From contig JAHHUA010000030.1 in the NCBI GenBank assembly GCA_020024235.1, forward strand, positions 1 through 14,111: DNA of 14,111 bases, written 5' to 3'. Source of the stretch: Oscillospiraceae bacterium. GTDB lineage: Bacteria > Bacillota > Clostridia > Oscillospirales > Ruminococcaceae. The translations under genes were made by a program, and so were the position numbers. Positions 7,521 through 14,078 of this stretch are shown piece by piece. Numbering within the stretch: the stretch's first letter is position 1; each line of letters begins with the position of its first letter. The notes under the pieces are model-generated. The model was not told the DNA's origin, did not search any database, and saw nothing but the letters and a program-made list of their open reading frames with translations.

Positions 7521-9254
7521 ATGATAAGCTCTCGGTTTAAAATTTGTTCTTATGTTATTGTATCAGTTTTGTTTACTATTTGCTTTGGTTTTATTCTTTA
7601 TATCTGTCTGCAATCTGAAAACAGCAATGAAATGACTTTCAGAATTCCCCAAGCCGTTAAAGACTACGACAAAAATGATCCCTGTGCCGGCATATATGCA
7701 CAGGTTCCCTACTATAACCAAATGAATAAAAAAGAAAGAGTTTATGATGTTCTTCAATACTGTGATACAATTATTCAGCATAATCCCAATATAATTGCTG
7801 CAAAAGAAGAACTGGGCATAGATTTTGCCGCAAGAAGGGATTTTTACAAAGAATCCGCCGAAAACTGCAAAAACGATTTTGAATTTTTCTGTACAATGCA
7901 GGGTATTGTGGCTGATTTGACAGGAAAATATGAATACATAGATTTTCACATGATTGATACTTTTGTTCCTGAGTGGACTGATCATTATATAAACAAAAAT
8001 GCTGTGCTTCAAAAAACCGCTGCAGAAAGACGGGGCTTTGTTAAAAGAACCTCCAGAGTATTTAAAAATCTAAGTGAATTTATACCTCAATATTATGACA
8101 TATATAAGAATAACTCCTATATTTTTACATACGCCCAGCCTAATGAATATGTCTGTTCCAATGAAGGAAACCCCTATACTTATTGGACTTTGACTGAAAT
8201 TAACAGCAAACCTATTTCTGATTTTGTCATTGAACAACATCTTTTTGGTTCAAAACTTCGCTTTGATGAAAATAAAAATTTTTATCGCCAGTCCCTTTGC
8301 TTTAATGAAACAAAAGGTGAACCTGTTACTCTCACTTTAAAAAGTCCTGATGGTGAAGTTTTAACAAAGGATATGTTTATTGATATAACCGCAGAATTTG
8401 CTTATAAATATGGAAAAATATTCAGCAGCAATGAAAAATACAAAATGATATACGAATTTTCCGAACGGGGTGATAATTTCATTCTCCCCTTATATCATAT
8501 AGATGCCGAAAATAATTTCACCTATATACGTATACAAAATTTAAATTATAAAACTGTCTACACACTTGAAAGTAATATGGATAAAATCATGGCAAATGAC
8601 AATATAATTATTGATTTAAGAGGATGTTCAGCAGGATTTGAAGATGCTGTATTTAATAAATTCTTTCCTCTCTTTAATGACAAAGACGGACACCTTAAAT
8701 TTAGCTATTCTCTTAGAAAAGATACCTGTGAACAATTTGAAATAGGAGAGAGACTTGGTGTTACATCTACAAAAGATACCGGTGTATACAGTGAAGATGA
8801 TACAAAACAGTATATGTCCTATGACATCACCTCAAAAGGAAACCCCCAAATGCCTGATAAAAACATATATTATCTAATAGATGAAACCATCGGGGAATTT
8901 TCCGAGCAATATATAAACATGATAAAAAATGACCGCCTTGCCACAGTTATCGGCAGACAGTCATTGGGGGACGGACTTCAAAACCATGAAGCTGGATTTA
9001 CTTTAAAATACAGCGGTCTTATAATAAGCACTAATATATTTGAAAGTACCAATCCTGACGGCAGCAGCAATAATGTTTATGGTGTTTCTCCCGATATAAC
9101 AGTAAGTTTAAGCAGAGAACATTTTGATAAAATAACTAATCTGGTTAAAAACGGTAAAGTCCCCGAAACTTTTGAGGAAATAGCAGAATTTGACGATATA
9201 TTGCTCAGAGCTATTGAAGAAGTTAAAAAACACCCCCGAGAAACAGAAGTATAA
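7521..9254 (+). CDS. Membrane-anchored S41 peptidase homologue lacking the catalytic Ser-Lys dyad
   Basis: 577 residues from the ATG at 7521, chosen because AAAAGGAG (7505-7512) lies 8 nt upstream; an in-frame TTG at 7500 precedes that site. Order: an N-terminal signal anchor (about 8-30); an extracellular helical region; a PDZ-like segment (about 215-285, YWTLTEINSKPISDFV to VTLTLKSPDGEVL); and an S41 core (about 320-520). The core shows TYIRIQNLNYKTV, DLRGCSAG from D365 (family DLRGNPGG) and YLIDETIGEFSE leading to IGRQSLGDG. Aligned to E. coli Tsp, catalytic Ser430 falls on E459 and Lys455 on D484. The 25-residue spacing is kept, so this is a gapless replacement, not misalignment. It is probably an exported non-proteolytic protein, perhaps peptide-binding or scaffolding. 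It sits between spoIIE and spoIID but has its own promoter and terminator, so a sporulation role is only suggested. Confidence 0.85.
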   Translation: MISSRFKICSYVIVSVLFTICFGFILYICLQSENSNEMTFRIPQAVKDYDKNDPCAGIYAQVPYYNQMNKKERVYDVLQYCDTIIQHNPNIIAAKEELGIDFAARRDFYKESAENCKNDFEFFCTMQGIVADLTGKYEYIDFHMIDTFVPEWTDHYINKNAVLQKTAAERRGFVKRTSRVFKNLSEFIPQYYDIYKNNSYIFTYAQPNEYVCSNEGNPYTYWTLTEINSKPISDFVIEQHLFGSKLRFDENKNFYRQSLCFNETKGEPVTLTLKSPDGEVLTKDMFIDITAEFAYKYGKIFSSNEKYKMIYEFSERGDNFILPLYHIDAENNFTYIRIQNLNYKTVYTLESNMDKIMANDNIIIDLRGCSAGFEDAVFNKFFPLFNDKDGHLKFSYSLRKDTCEQFEIGERLGVTSTKDTGVYSEDDTKQYMSYDITSKGNPQMPDKNIYYLIDETIGEFSEQYINMIKNDRLATVIGRQSLGDGLQNHEAGFTLKYSGLIISTNIFESTNPDGSSNNVYGVSPDITVSLSREHFDKITNLVKNGKVPETFEEIAEFDDILLRAIEEVKKHPRETEV

Positions 9255-9264
9255 TTTTTTTATA

Positions 9265-9303
9265 AAAAACAGCCCTTCGAGAAAAACCCGAAGAGCTGTT
9301 TTT
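9265..9303. terminator. Bidirectional terminator between the S41-like gene and spoIID
   Basis: AAAAACAGC (9265-9273) pairs with GCTGTTTTT (9295-9303). After one C/A mismatch, CTTCG (9275-9279) pairs with CGAAG (9289-9293) around a 9-nt loop. A-runs and T-runs flank the stem on both strands, and it overlaps the spoIID stop codon. Confidence 0.85.
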
Positions 9304-10396
9304 ACTTTTCTTTTATTTCACTTATAATGACATCAGTATAATAATGCTTTAATATTTCTTCCCATGAATAATTCTGTCTTGCCATATAATCTGCACCATA
9401 TTGGCTAAGTCCCACACCATGACCATAGCCTCTCACTTTAAATATAAAGCTGTCATCTTTATATTCCACATCAAAATCCGTAGACCGTAAACCGAATATT
9501 TCCCTTATATTTCTTCCTGCCAAACTCACATCACCTATATCTATAAGCAGAACATAACCGGAAGGGGAACGACTGACTATTTTAAACCAATTTTCGGGGT
9601 TTTCATCTAATTTTATATCTCTGTAATTTTCTTTTATAATATTTTCTGCATCCTCTTTGGAAAAAATAACAACTGTTTCATAGGATGGTGAAAGCAAATC
9701 GCCATCACTTTTTACAGGTTTTAAATAATCTTCTCCATGCTGCCATACATTTTCTGCACTTTCAGTAACTCCGCAAGATGTTGAATGATATACTGATATA
9801 ATAGGTTCTTCCTTATATAATAATATTTTGTTCATAACCTCATCACAGGCTTTTTCAAGTTTTGAGTAGTAAAAATCAAATTTATCTCCATACATCTCCT
9901 TCATGGTTTCTTTTGTTACATACCCTTTTTTCTGTGTAGGATCAGCTGAAAAATCCCCACCATTAAGCTCTTTATCTGGATTTTCCATATTATCAAGTCT
10001 GTTTCTTATTGCTAATGTATGAGATGCCACTGCTTGAGCTTTTAAAGCTTCATCATGAAATGTTGGTGGCATTTCTGCAGCTACAGCTCCTATTACATAA
10101 TCTCTCATATTTATTTTTTTAAGTTTTTTCTCTGTTATATCATATATTTCAAAATAATCACAATGGTATTTTGGAGTATAAAAATTTGTGTTGTTTTGAG
10201 TTTTTTCCACTGTTACAGCGGGCTTTGCCTCAGGTACTTCTTCAGAAATCTGTGAAGAAACAGCCACAACAGTTTTTTCTGTTTTGGAAGTATTAGGATT
10301 TAATTCAAAATAATTTTTGTTGCGTGAAAAAACACTTAGAGGTATAATAAATATAATAAACACAAATAAACACAGCAAAATTACACTGCTTTTCAT
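9302..10396 (-). CDS. spoIID: Stage II sporulation protein D (SpoIID), peptidoglycan lytic transglycosylase
   Basis: 364 residues from the ATG at 10396. In known sporulators SpoIID is anchored in the mother-cell membrane with SpoIIM and SpoIIP and cleaves glycan strands denuded of stem peptides, driving engulfment. An N-terminal membrane anchor (about 2-24, SSVILLCLFVFIIFIIPLSVF) is followed by a variable linker. The SpoIID domain then runs from about 80 to the end: MRDYVIGAVAAEMP carries the catalytic Glu (E108, equivalent to B. subtilis E88), followed by AQAVASHT, ISVYHSTSCGVTESAENVW, and GYGHGVGLSQYGA near the C terminus. The upstream in-frame GTG at 10405 is rejected because AAGGCGG (10405-10411) overlaps it but lies 8 nt from the ATG. 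It is monocistronic, convergent with the S41-like gene and divergent from the carboxypeptidase gene. The promoter resembles that of spoIIE. No spoIIP or spoIIM is in the window. Confidence 0.95.
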   Translation of the reverse strand: MKSSVILLCLFVFIIFIIPLSVFSRNKNYFELNPNTSKTEKTVVAVSSQISEEVPEAKPAVTVEKTQNNTNFYTPKYHCDYFEIYDITEKKLKKINMRDYVIGAVAAEMPPTFHDEALKAQAVASHTLAIRNRLDNMENPDKELNGGDFSADPTQKKGYVTKETMKEMYGDKFDFYYSKLEKACDEVMNKILLYKEEPIISVYHSTSCGVTESAENVWQHGEDYLKPVKSDGDLLSPSYETVVIFSKEDAENIIKENYRDIKLDENPENWFKIVSRSPSGYVLLIDIGDVSLAGRNIREIFGLRSTDFDVEYKDDSFIFKVRGYGHGVGLSQYGADYMARQNYSWEEILKHYYTDVIISEIKEK

Positions 10397-10404
10397 TTTC
10401 CCCA

Positions 10405-10411
10405 CCGCCTT
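10405..10411 (-). promoter_or_regulatory. Ribosome binding site that selects the ATG start of spoIID
   Basis: AAGGCGG on the minus strand is one mismatch from AAGGAGG and 8 nt before the ATG at 10396. It overlaps the alternative GTG at 10405, which therefore cannot use it. Confidence 0.75.
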
Positions 10412-10430
10412 ATTAATATCTTTTTTATAA

Positions 10431-10463
10431 TTTATACCATAGGGAGAAAATAAATTTTGTCAT
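10431..10463 (-). promoter_or_regulatory. Predicted Spo0A-type promoter of spoIID, sharing the spoIIE layout
   Basis: On the minus strand ATGACA (10458-10463) is separated by 21 bp from TATAAA (10431-10436), which has an extended -10 TG one base upstream. TGACAAA overlaps the -35 as at spoIIE. The complement, TTGTCA (10457-10462), could also serve as a -35 for the divergent carboxypeptidase gene, with a poor -10 (TAAATA, 10480-10485) 17 bp away. Confidence 0.45.
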
Positions 10464-10520
10464 TACATAAAAACAATGTTAAATATATATAGAAAACTTA
10501 AACTCACATTAATTCAACAT

Positions 10521-10527
10521 AAAGGAG
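10521..10527 (+). promoter_or_regulatory. Ribosome binding site that selects the TTG start of the carboxypeptidase gene
   Basis: AAAGGAG lies 8 nt before the in-frame TTG at 10536. The upstream ATG at 10476 has no purine-rich site in front of it and would add a non-signal-like extension of 20 residues. Confidence 0.8.
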
Positions 10528-10535
10528 AAAAAATT

Positions 10536-12092
10536 TTGATAAAAAAACTGTTTTGCCTATTTATTGTCCTTTCGCTCATATTTCCGTCAGTATTTACTAA
10601 ATCCTATGCTTCGGAAAAACCTTATTTAAAATCCGACAGTGCCATACTTATGGATGCCAGAACAGGTCAAATTCTATATGAAAAGCAAATGGACAAAGTA
10701 AAATATCCTGCCAGCATAACTAAAATTGCCACGATTGCTTTATCATTTAAATACGGAAATCCCGATGATAAAATTGTTATTTCCAAAGATGACTATATAT
10801 CTGATTTATCTGCAACACATATAGCTTTAATTGAGGGAGAACAGGTTACTCTCCGTGATATGCAATATGCTGCTTTGTTAATGTCTGCAAATGATGCCTG
10901 CAACGCAATAGCAAGACATATAGCGGGTAGTCAAGATGCATTCATAGAAAAAATGAATGAATTTGCCAAAAGTGCGGGGGCAGTATCCACAAACTTTACA
11001 AACCCTCACGGACTTCCTGATGAAAACCATTATACCACCGCCCATGATATGGCACTGATTACTCGAGAAGCTATAAAAAACCCGGATTTTCTAAAAATTA
11101 TGGGTACTGTAACTTATGAAATGCCTGCAAATAACAAAAAACCTTCCAGACCCTTTGCAAATCAGGATGCTATGCTTAAAAGCTTTGACCCCAACTATTA
11201 CAAAGATGCTGTGGGAGGAAAGCTTGGCTGGACAGAAGAATCCCGTCACACAAAAGTTACGGTAGCCACCAGAAACAACCGCACACTTATTGCTGTTGTA
11301 ATGGACAGCATTGACCCTAAAGCCAAATATGAAGATACCCGAAAACTTTTTGATTATGGTTTTGATGAATTCAGAGAATATACAATTTCTCCTCAGAATG
11401 TTAAGTCAAAACAAATCGATGTAACAGATGGCCCCAATGTTATAGGCACTTTAAATATGTATTTGTCTATTCCTGCTAAGATTGCTCTTCACCGTTCTGT
11501 AAGCAGTAAAGATATTGAATATAAATTTCCGGATATTACATTTATTGATAAATCCCAGCAAGATAACTGTCCCATTGAAATGGAGATATATCTGCCTGAC
11601 TATGCCGAAGAATTTATGAACAATTCTCCCATGAAGATAAAATTGGATACTTCTTATACGCCTTTATTATCTACGGTTACAGAAAAACCTAAAAAAGAAC
11701 AAATTCAGTGGCTGGCTTTACAAATAGGAGAAATTTCTCTTATTTCTTTAGGAGTTACTGCTGCAATTATTGTTACCTTTTTATTTTTTGTGTTTATAAG
11801 GAATTTTACTATTTTATGCCGCAAAAAGAAACACCAAAAACAACTGGCAGCAAAACGCAAAAAACAAATGGAAACTATGCGAATTATTGAAAGACAGACC
11901 TCTCCATATAAAATGCGTACAACTTCCACCACAATGGTTCCACCCAGAACTCAGCCTAAATCACAGGTACATACAAAAACTCCGCCATATCCTAAAAATC
12001 ATAACCGTCCTAGCACTCAAAACAAAGCCAATATGGCATCCAAACAAAACCAGAAAAACATTTCTCAAAACCGCAATCACAGAATAAGTTAA
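10536..12092 (+). CDS. dacF: DacF-like D-alanyl-D-alanine carboxypeptidase (S11) with a C-terminal transmembrane helix and basic tail
   Basis: 518 residues from the TTG at 10536. The protein starts with a clean signal peptide (IKKLFCLFIVLSLIFPSV, cleavage near SYA). Low-molecular-weight PBPs of this family remove the terminal D-Ala from peptidoglycan stem peptides and thereby limit cross-linking. The S11 domain (about 27-270) has SITK (nucleophile S60, K63) and SAND (S117, N119). The third motif is KLG (K229-L230-G231, within GGKLGWTEES) instead of KTG. A PBP5-C-like beta domain follows (about 285-370), then a transmembrane helix (about 398-425) and a predicted cytosolic tail of about 90 residues. 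The tail starts CRKKKHQKQLAAKRKKQ and is rich in Lys, Gln, Asn and Pro. B. subtilis DacF has about 389 residues, so the tail is an addition. It is divergent from spoIID, which fits a sporulation role. Symbol by family resemblance only. Confidence 0.88.
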   Translation: MIKKLFCLFIVLSLIFPSVFTKSYASEKPYLKSDSAILMDARTGQILYEKQMDKVKYPASITKIATIALSFKYGNPDDKIVISKDDYISDLSATHIALIEGEQVTLRDMQYAALLMSANDACNAIARHIAGSQDAFIEKMNEFAKSAGAVSTNFTNPHGLPDENHYTTAHDMALITREAIKNPDFLKIMGTVTYEMPANNKKPSRPFANQDAMLKSFDPNYYKDAVGGKLGWTEESRHTKVTVATRNNRTLIAVVMDSIDPKAKYEDTRKLFDYGFDEFREYTISPQNVKSKQIDVTDGPNVIGTLNMYLSIPAKIALHRSVSSKDIEYKFPDITFIDKSQQDNCPIEMEIYLPDYAEEFMNNSPMKIKLDTSYTPLLSTVTEKPKKEQIQWLALQIGEISLISLGVTAAIIVTFLFFVFIRNFTILCRKKKHQKQLAAKRKKQMETMRIIERQTSPYKMRTTSTTMVPPRTQPKSQVHTKTPPYPKNHNRPSTQNKANMASKQNQKNISQNRNHRIS

Positions 12093-12142
12093 AAAATTTC
12101 ATAAAATTTATTACACACTATAATTAACACTTAATATTATAA

Positions 12143-12180
12143 AAAACAGGTTTGGAAGTAAAAGTTTCCAAACCTGTTTT
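12143..12180 (+). terminator. Strong terminator after the carboxypeptidase gene
   Basis: A 15-bp perfect stem (12143-12157 with 12166-12180, core CAGGTTTGGAA) has an 8-nt loop, with A-runs before and T-runs after. It lies about 50 bp past the stop codon and could work in both directions. Confidence 0.85.
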
Positions 12181-12272
12181 CTAAATATTATTTATTTTCT
12201 CTGTTAATTTGTCGTTTTGTTATATGTTTTGAGTTTTGTTTTTTCAATAGAATTTTTATTTTGTAGTACAAA

Positions 12273-12300
12273 AAAGCCCTTGGATAAATCCAAGGGCTTT
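12273..12300 (-). terminator. Terminator of the tRNA-Pro transcript
   Basis: An 11-bp perfect stem (AAAGCCCTTGG on both strands, arms 12273-12283 and 12290-12300, 6-nt loop) is followed on the minus strand by a T-run (CTTTTTTG). Its first base pair uses the terminal A of the encoded CCA. Confidence 0.9.
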
Positions 12301-12376
12301 GGTCGAGGTGACAGGACTCGAACCTGCGGCATCTTGGTCCCAAACCAAGCACTCTACCAAACTGAGTTACACCTCG
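12300..12376 (-). tRNA. tRNA-Pro (anticodon UGG), CCA encoded
   Basis: A 77-nt cloverleaf on the minus strand. The acceptor CGAGGTG pairs with CACCTCG, then discriminator A and CCA. The D-stem is ACTC/GAGT with a GG in the loop. The anticodon stem CTTGG/CCAAG encloses TTTGGGA, giving anticodon TGG. The T-arm is GCAGG TTCGAGT CCTGT with one G-T pair. All tertiary landmark positions look normal. It lies 34 nt after tadA, with its own promoter and terminator. Confidence 0.97.
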
Positions 12377-12404
12377 CCATGCAATAGCTAATTGCTGCTT
12401 TTCT

Positions 12405-12433
12405 ATTATATTACATAATAGGACAATTGTCAA
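12405..12433 (-). promoter_or_regulatory. Perfect-consensus sigma-A promoter of tRNA-Pro, inside the tadA 3' end
   Basis: TTGACA (12428-12433), a 17-bp spacer and TATAAT (12405-12410) match the consensus at all twelve positions with ideal spacing. The -35 lies in the last codons of tadA and the spacer covers its stop. Initiation near 12398 would leave a leader of about 20 nt. Confidence 0.88.
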
Positions 12434-12890
12434 TAGTTTTTTTTCGTAAATGACCAAAAAAATTTATTAAAATACTTTCACATTCATTTTTTAGTACCCC
12501 GGATTTTATATATGGGGTTTTGGCAAACTTCATGGCAGATAAATCACAAACCGAACCCAAACACCCCTGTTTTTCATCATAAGCCCCAAAAACCACTCTT
12601 TTTATACGGCTGGATATTATTGCTCCGGCACACATGGGACATGGCTCTAAAGTAATATATATTTCGCAATCATCAAGCTTCCAGTTTTTAAGACTTTCAG
12701 CTGCTTTTTTAATGGCATTAATCTCCGCATGACCCAATACATTATTTTCCATTTCACGGGTATTGTGAGCTGCAGCTATTATTTTTTCACCCTTTACTAT
12801 TACTGCTCCTACTGGAATTTCCCCTTTTTGGAAGGCTTTTTTTGCTTCCTCCAAAGCAATTCTCATATATTTTTCATCTGTTTTGCCCAT
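12411..12890 (-). CDS. tadA: tRNA-specific adenosine deaminase TadA
   Basis: A 159-residue cytosolic zinc deaminase that converts A34 to inosine in the tRNA-Arg(ACG) anticodon. The cytidine/deoxycytidylate deaminase signatures are intact: GHAEINA (zinc ligand H54, proton shuttle E56) and EPCPMCAGAI (C84 and C87). The N-terminal YMRIALEEAKKAFQKGEIPVGAVIV and SSRIKRVVFGAYDEKQG are typical of TadA. The length matches the family. The ribosome binding site is weak (AGAG a few nt before the ATG). The gene starts only 4 nt after the CPBP gene stops, so it is probably translated by coupling with that gene. Its 3' end contains the tRNA-Pro promoter. Confidence 0.95.
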   Translation of the reverse strand: MGKTDEKYMRIALEEAKKAFQKGEIPVGAVIVKGEKIIAAAHNTREMENNVLGHAEINAIKKAAESLKNWKLDDCEIYITLEPCPMCAGAIISSRIKRVVFGAYDEKQGCLGSVCDLSAMKFAKTPYIKSGVLKNECESILINFFGHLRKKTIDNCPIM

Positions 12891-12894
12891 ATCT

Positions 12895-13911
12895 CTATAC
12901 CAAATATATATTTTTCAAAGTTTGAATAATAGAAAAAACAATTACAATAATCATACTGAAAGTTGAAAAATAAATCTTGATTTTTTGTCCAATGGTAAGA
13001 CTGTCTTTTGGTATTTTTAAATCAAAAATATAATCTGATTTTCTTGCCAAGCTTATAAGGCTTACAACAAAGCCTGTAATAAAAACTATACCTACACTAA
13101 ACAATGTTATCTTATAAATGGTGTCAAGCAAACCCATTTCTGCATATCCCAATGCTAATAAATATATATTATGCAAAGTATGAATTATTATTCCTGTCCA
13201 AAGACTGCCTGTTACTATAACCGAAAATCCCAATACAAGTCCCATAATAAAAGCTGTGGTAAACTGATGAATATTTACCTGAATTATTGCAAAAATAACT
13301 GCTGAAATTAAAATGGCAAACTGATCGCCGAATCTTCTTAAACTTTGAAGTAAAAATCCTCTGAATACAATTTCTTCCACAAAAGCTGCCATAATTACCG
13401 ATTTAATTACAAAGGAAATAAGACCGTTTATATCAGTAGGTATAATGGAGTTTAATTCTATAGAATGTATCCCTATAAATTCCAATATAGATATCAGCAT
13501 TTTAGATGATGCTACTGAAATAACAGAACAGCCCATAGCCATTCCCACTATTGCTGCAAGTTTCTTATCAGGCTTTTTTAAAGGCATAGCTACGGATATA
13601 GGCATACCAAGTAGTATTGCATACAAAATAAATGGCAGCATAAATGTTATAATATATGCCAAAATGTCAAGAACATTTATAATTATATTTCTGGAAACAG
13701 GAGTCATCGGAAACATATAAGCAAAATTATATAAAAGTCTTCCCAGTGTCATTTGTAAAATATACAATAATATAATTGATATACCCAGTATACAAGAATA
13801 ACTTTTTATAAGCTGTCTTTGTTTTACGGCTGCTGGGTTATTTTCAAATCCCAATCCGTTTATATAAACATATTCATTAGGATTAGGAGTTTTGTTATTA
13901 TAATACTTCAT
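12895..13911 (-). CDS. CPBP-family intramembrane metalloprotease homologue with an altered second motif
   Basis: A 338-residue polytopic membrane protein of the CAAX protease/bacteriocin-processing (Abi) family. A cytosolic N terminus of about 35 residues is followed by about eight hydrophobic segments. Motif 1 is intact (EEIVFRG: E179, E180, R184), as is motif 3 (H244 to N248 in IIHTLHN). Motif 2, normally FxxxH, reads F207-AII-Q211 in FAIIQVNIHQF, so the expected metal-ligand His is Gln; a His occurs four residues later (H215). Activity is uncertain: either the enzyme is impaired or H215 compensates. The start has AAAGGAG (13917-13923) at 5 nt. It leads a two-gene unit with tadA. Homologues are known in bacteriocin immunity or processing, but no such genes are nearby. 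Confidence 0.88.
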   Translation of the reverse strand: MKYYNNKTPNPNEYVYINGLGFENNPAAVKQRQLIKSYSCILGISIILLYILQMTLGRLLYNFAYMFPMTPVSRNIIINVLDILAYIITFMLPFILYAILLGMPISVAMPLKKPDKKLAAIVGMAMGCSVISVASSKMLISILEFIGIHSIELNSIIPTDINGLISFVIKSVIMAAFVEEIVFRGFLLQSLRRFGDQFAILISAVIFAIIQVNIHQFTTAFIMGLVLGFSVIVTGSLWTGIIIHTLHNIYLLALGYAEMGLLDTIYKITLFSVGIVFITGFVVSLISLARKSDYIFDLKIPKDSLTIGQKIKIYFSTFSMIIVIVFSIIQTLKNIYLV

Positions 13912-13968
13912 GTTTTCTCCTTTTTGCAGCTAAAAATCTCTAAAATTTAAAACAATTATTTTAATATT

Positions 13969-14000
13969 ATTATATCAAAAAACTCTGATAAATTTATCAA
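13969..14000 (-). promoter_or_regulatory. Predicted promoter of the CPBP-tadA operon with an overlapping palindrome
   Basis: On the minus strand an extended -10, TGATATAAT (13969-13977), follows TTGATA (13995-14000) at a wide 20-bp spacing, so the -10 probably dominates. A perfect 14-bp palindrome TGATAAATTTATCA (13986-13999) overlaps the -35 and could be an operator. Confidence 0.5.
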
Positions 14001-14017
14001 TAATATGTAAATTTATC
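13989..14017. repeat. Direct repeat TAAATTTATC upstream of the CPBP-tadA promoter
   Basis: Two identical 10-bp copies at 13989-13998 and 14008-14017 have starts 19 bp apart, close to two helical turns. The first copy is part of the 14-bp palindrome. Confidence 0.5.
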
Positions 14018-14026
14018 TTAACAAGA

Positions 14027-14063
14027 AAAGCGTCTGACTTAAATTAAAAAAGTCAGACGCTTT
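14027..14063 (-). terminator. Terminator between a gene entering from the right and the CPBP operon
   Basis: A 14-bp perfect stem (14027-14040 with 14050-14063, core GCGTCTGACTT) has a 9-nt loop. On the minus strand it continues CTTTTCTTG. It lies about 15 bp past the stop of the partial frame at the right edge. Confidence 0.75.
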
Positions 14064-14078
14064 ATTTTCATTGTTTTA

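Noticed and set aside
7563..8012. Minus-strand ORF of 149 codons opposite the S41-like gene
   Set aside because: It lies wholly inside a well-supported coding frame, its hydrophobic, Asn/Ile-rich composition is typical of an antisense shadow, and it lacks a ribosome binding site.
12188..12457. Minus-strand ORF of 89 codons spanning the tRNA gene
   Set aside because: It reads straight through tRNA-Pro and its terminator and overlaps the tadA end in another frame. It has no ribosome binding site and no recognisable protein signature.
7381..14035. Shared 10-mer AAAAGCGTCT at 7381-7390 and 14026-14035
   Set aside because: Both copies are terminator stem arms with otherwise different hairpins; a 10-bp match in such GC-rich stems is most simply coincidence.
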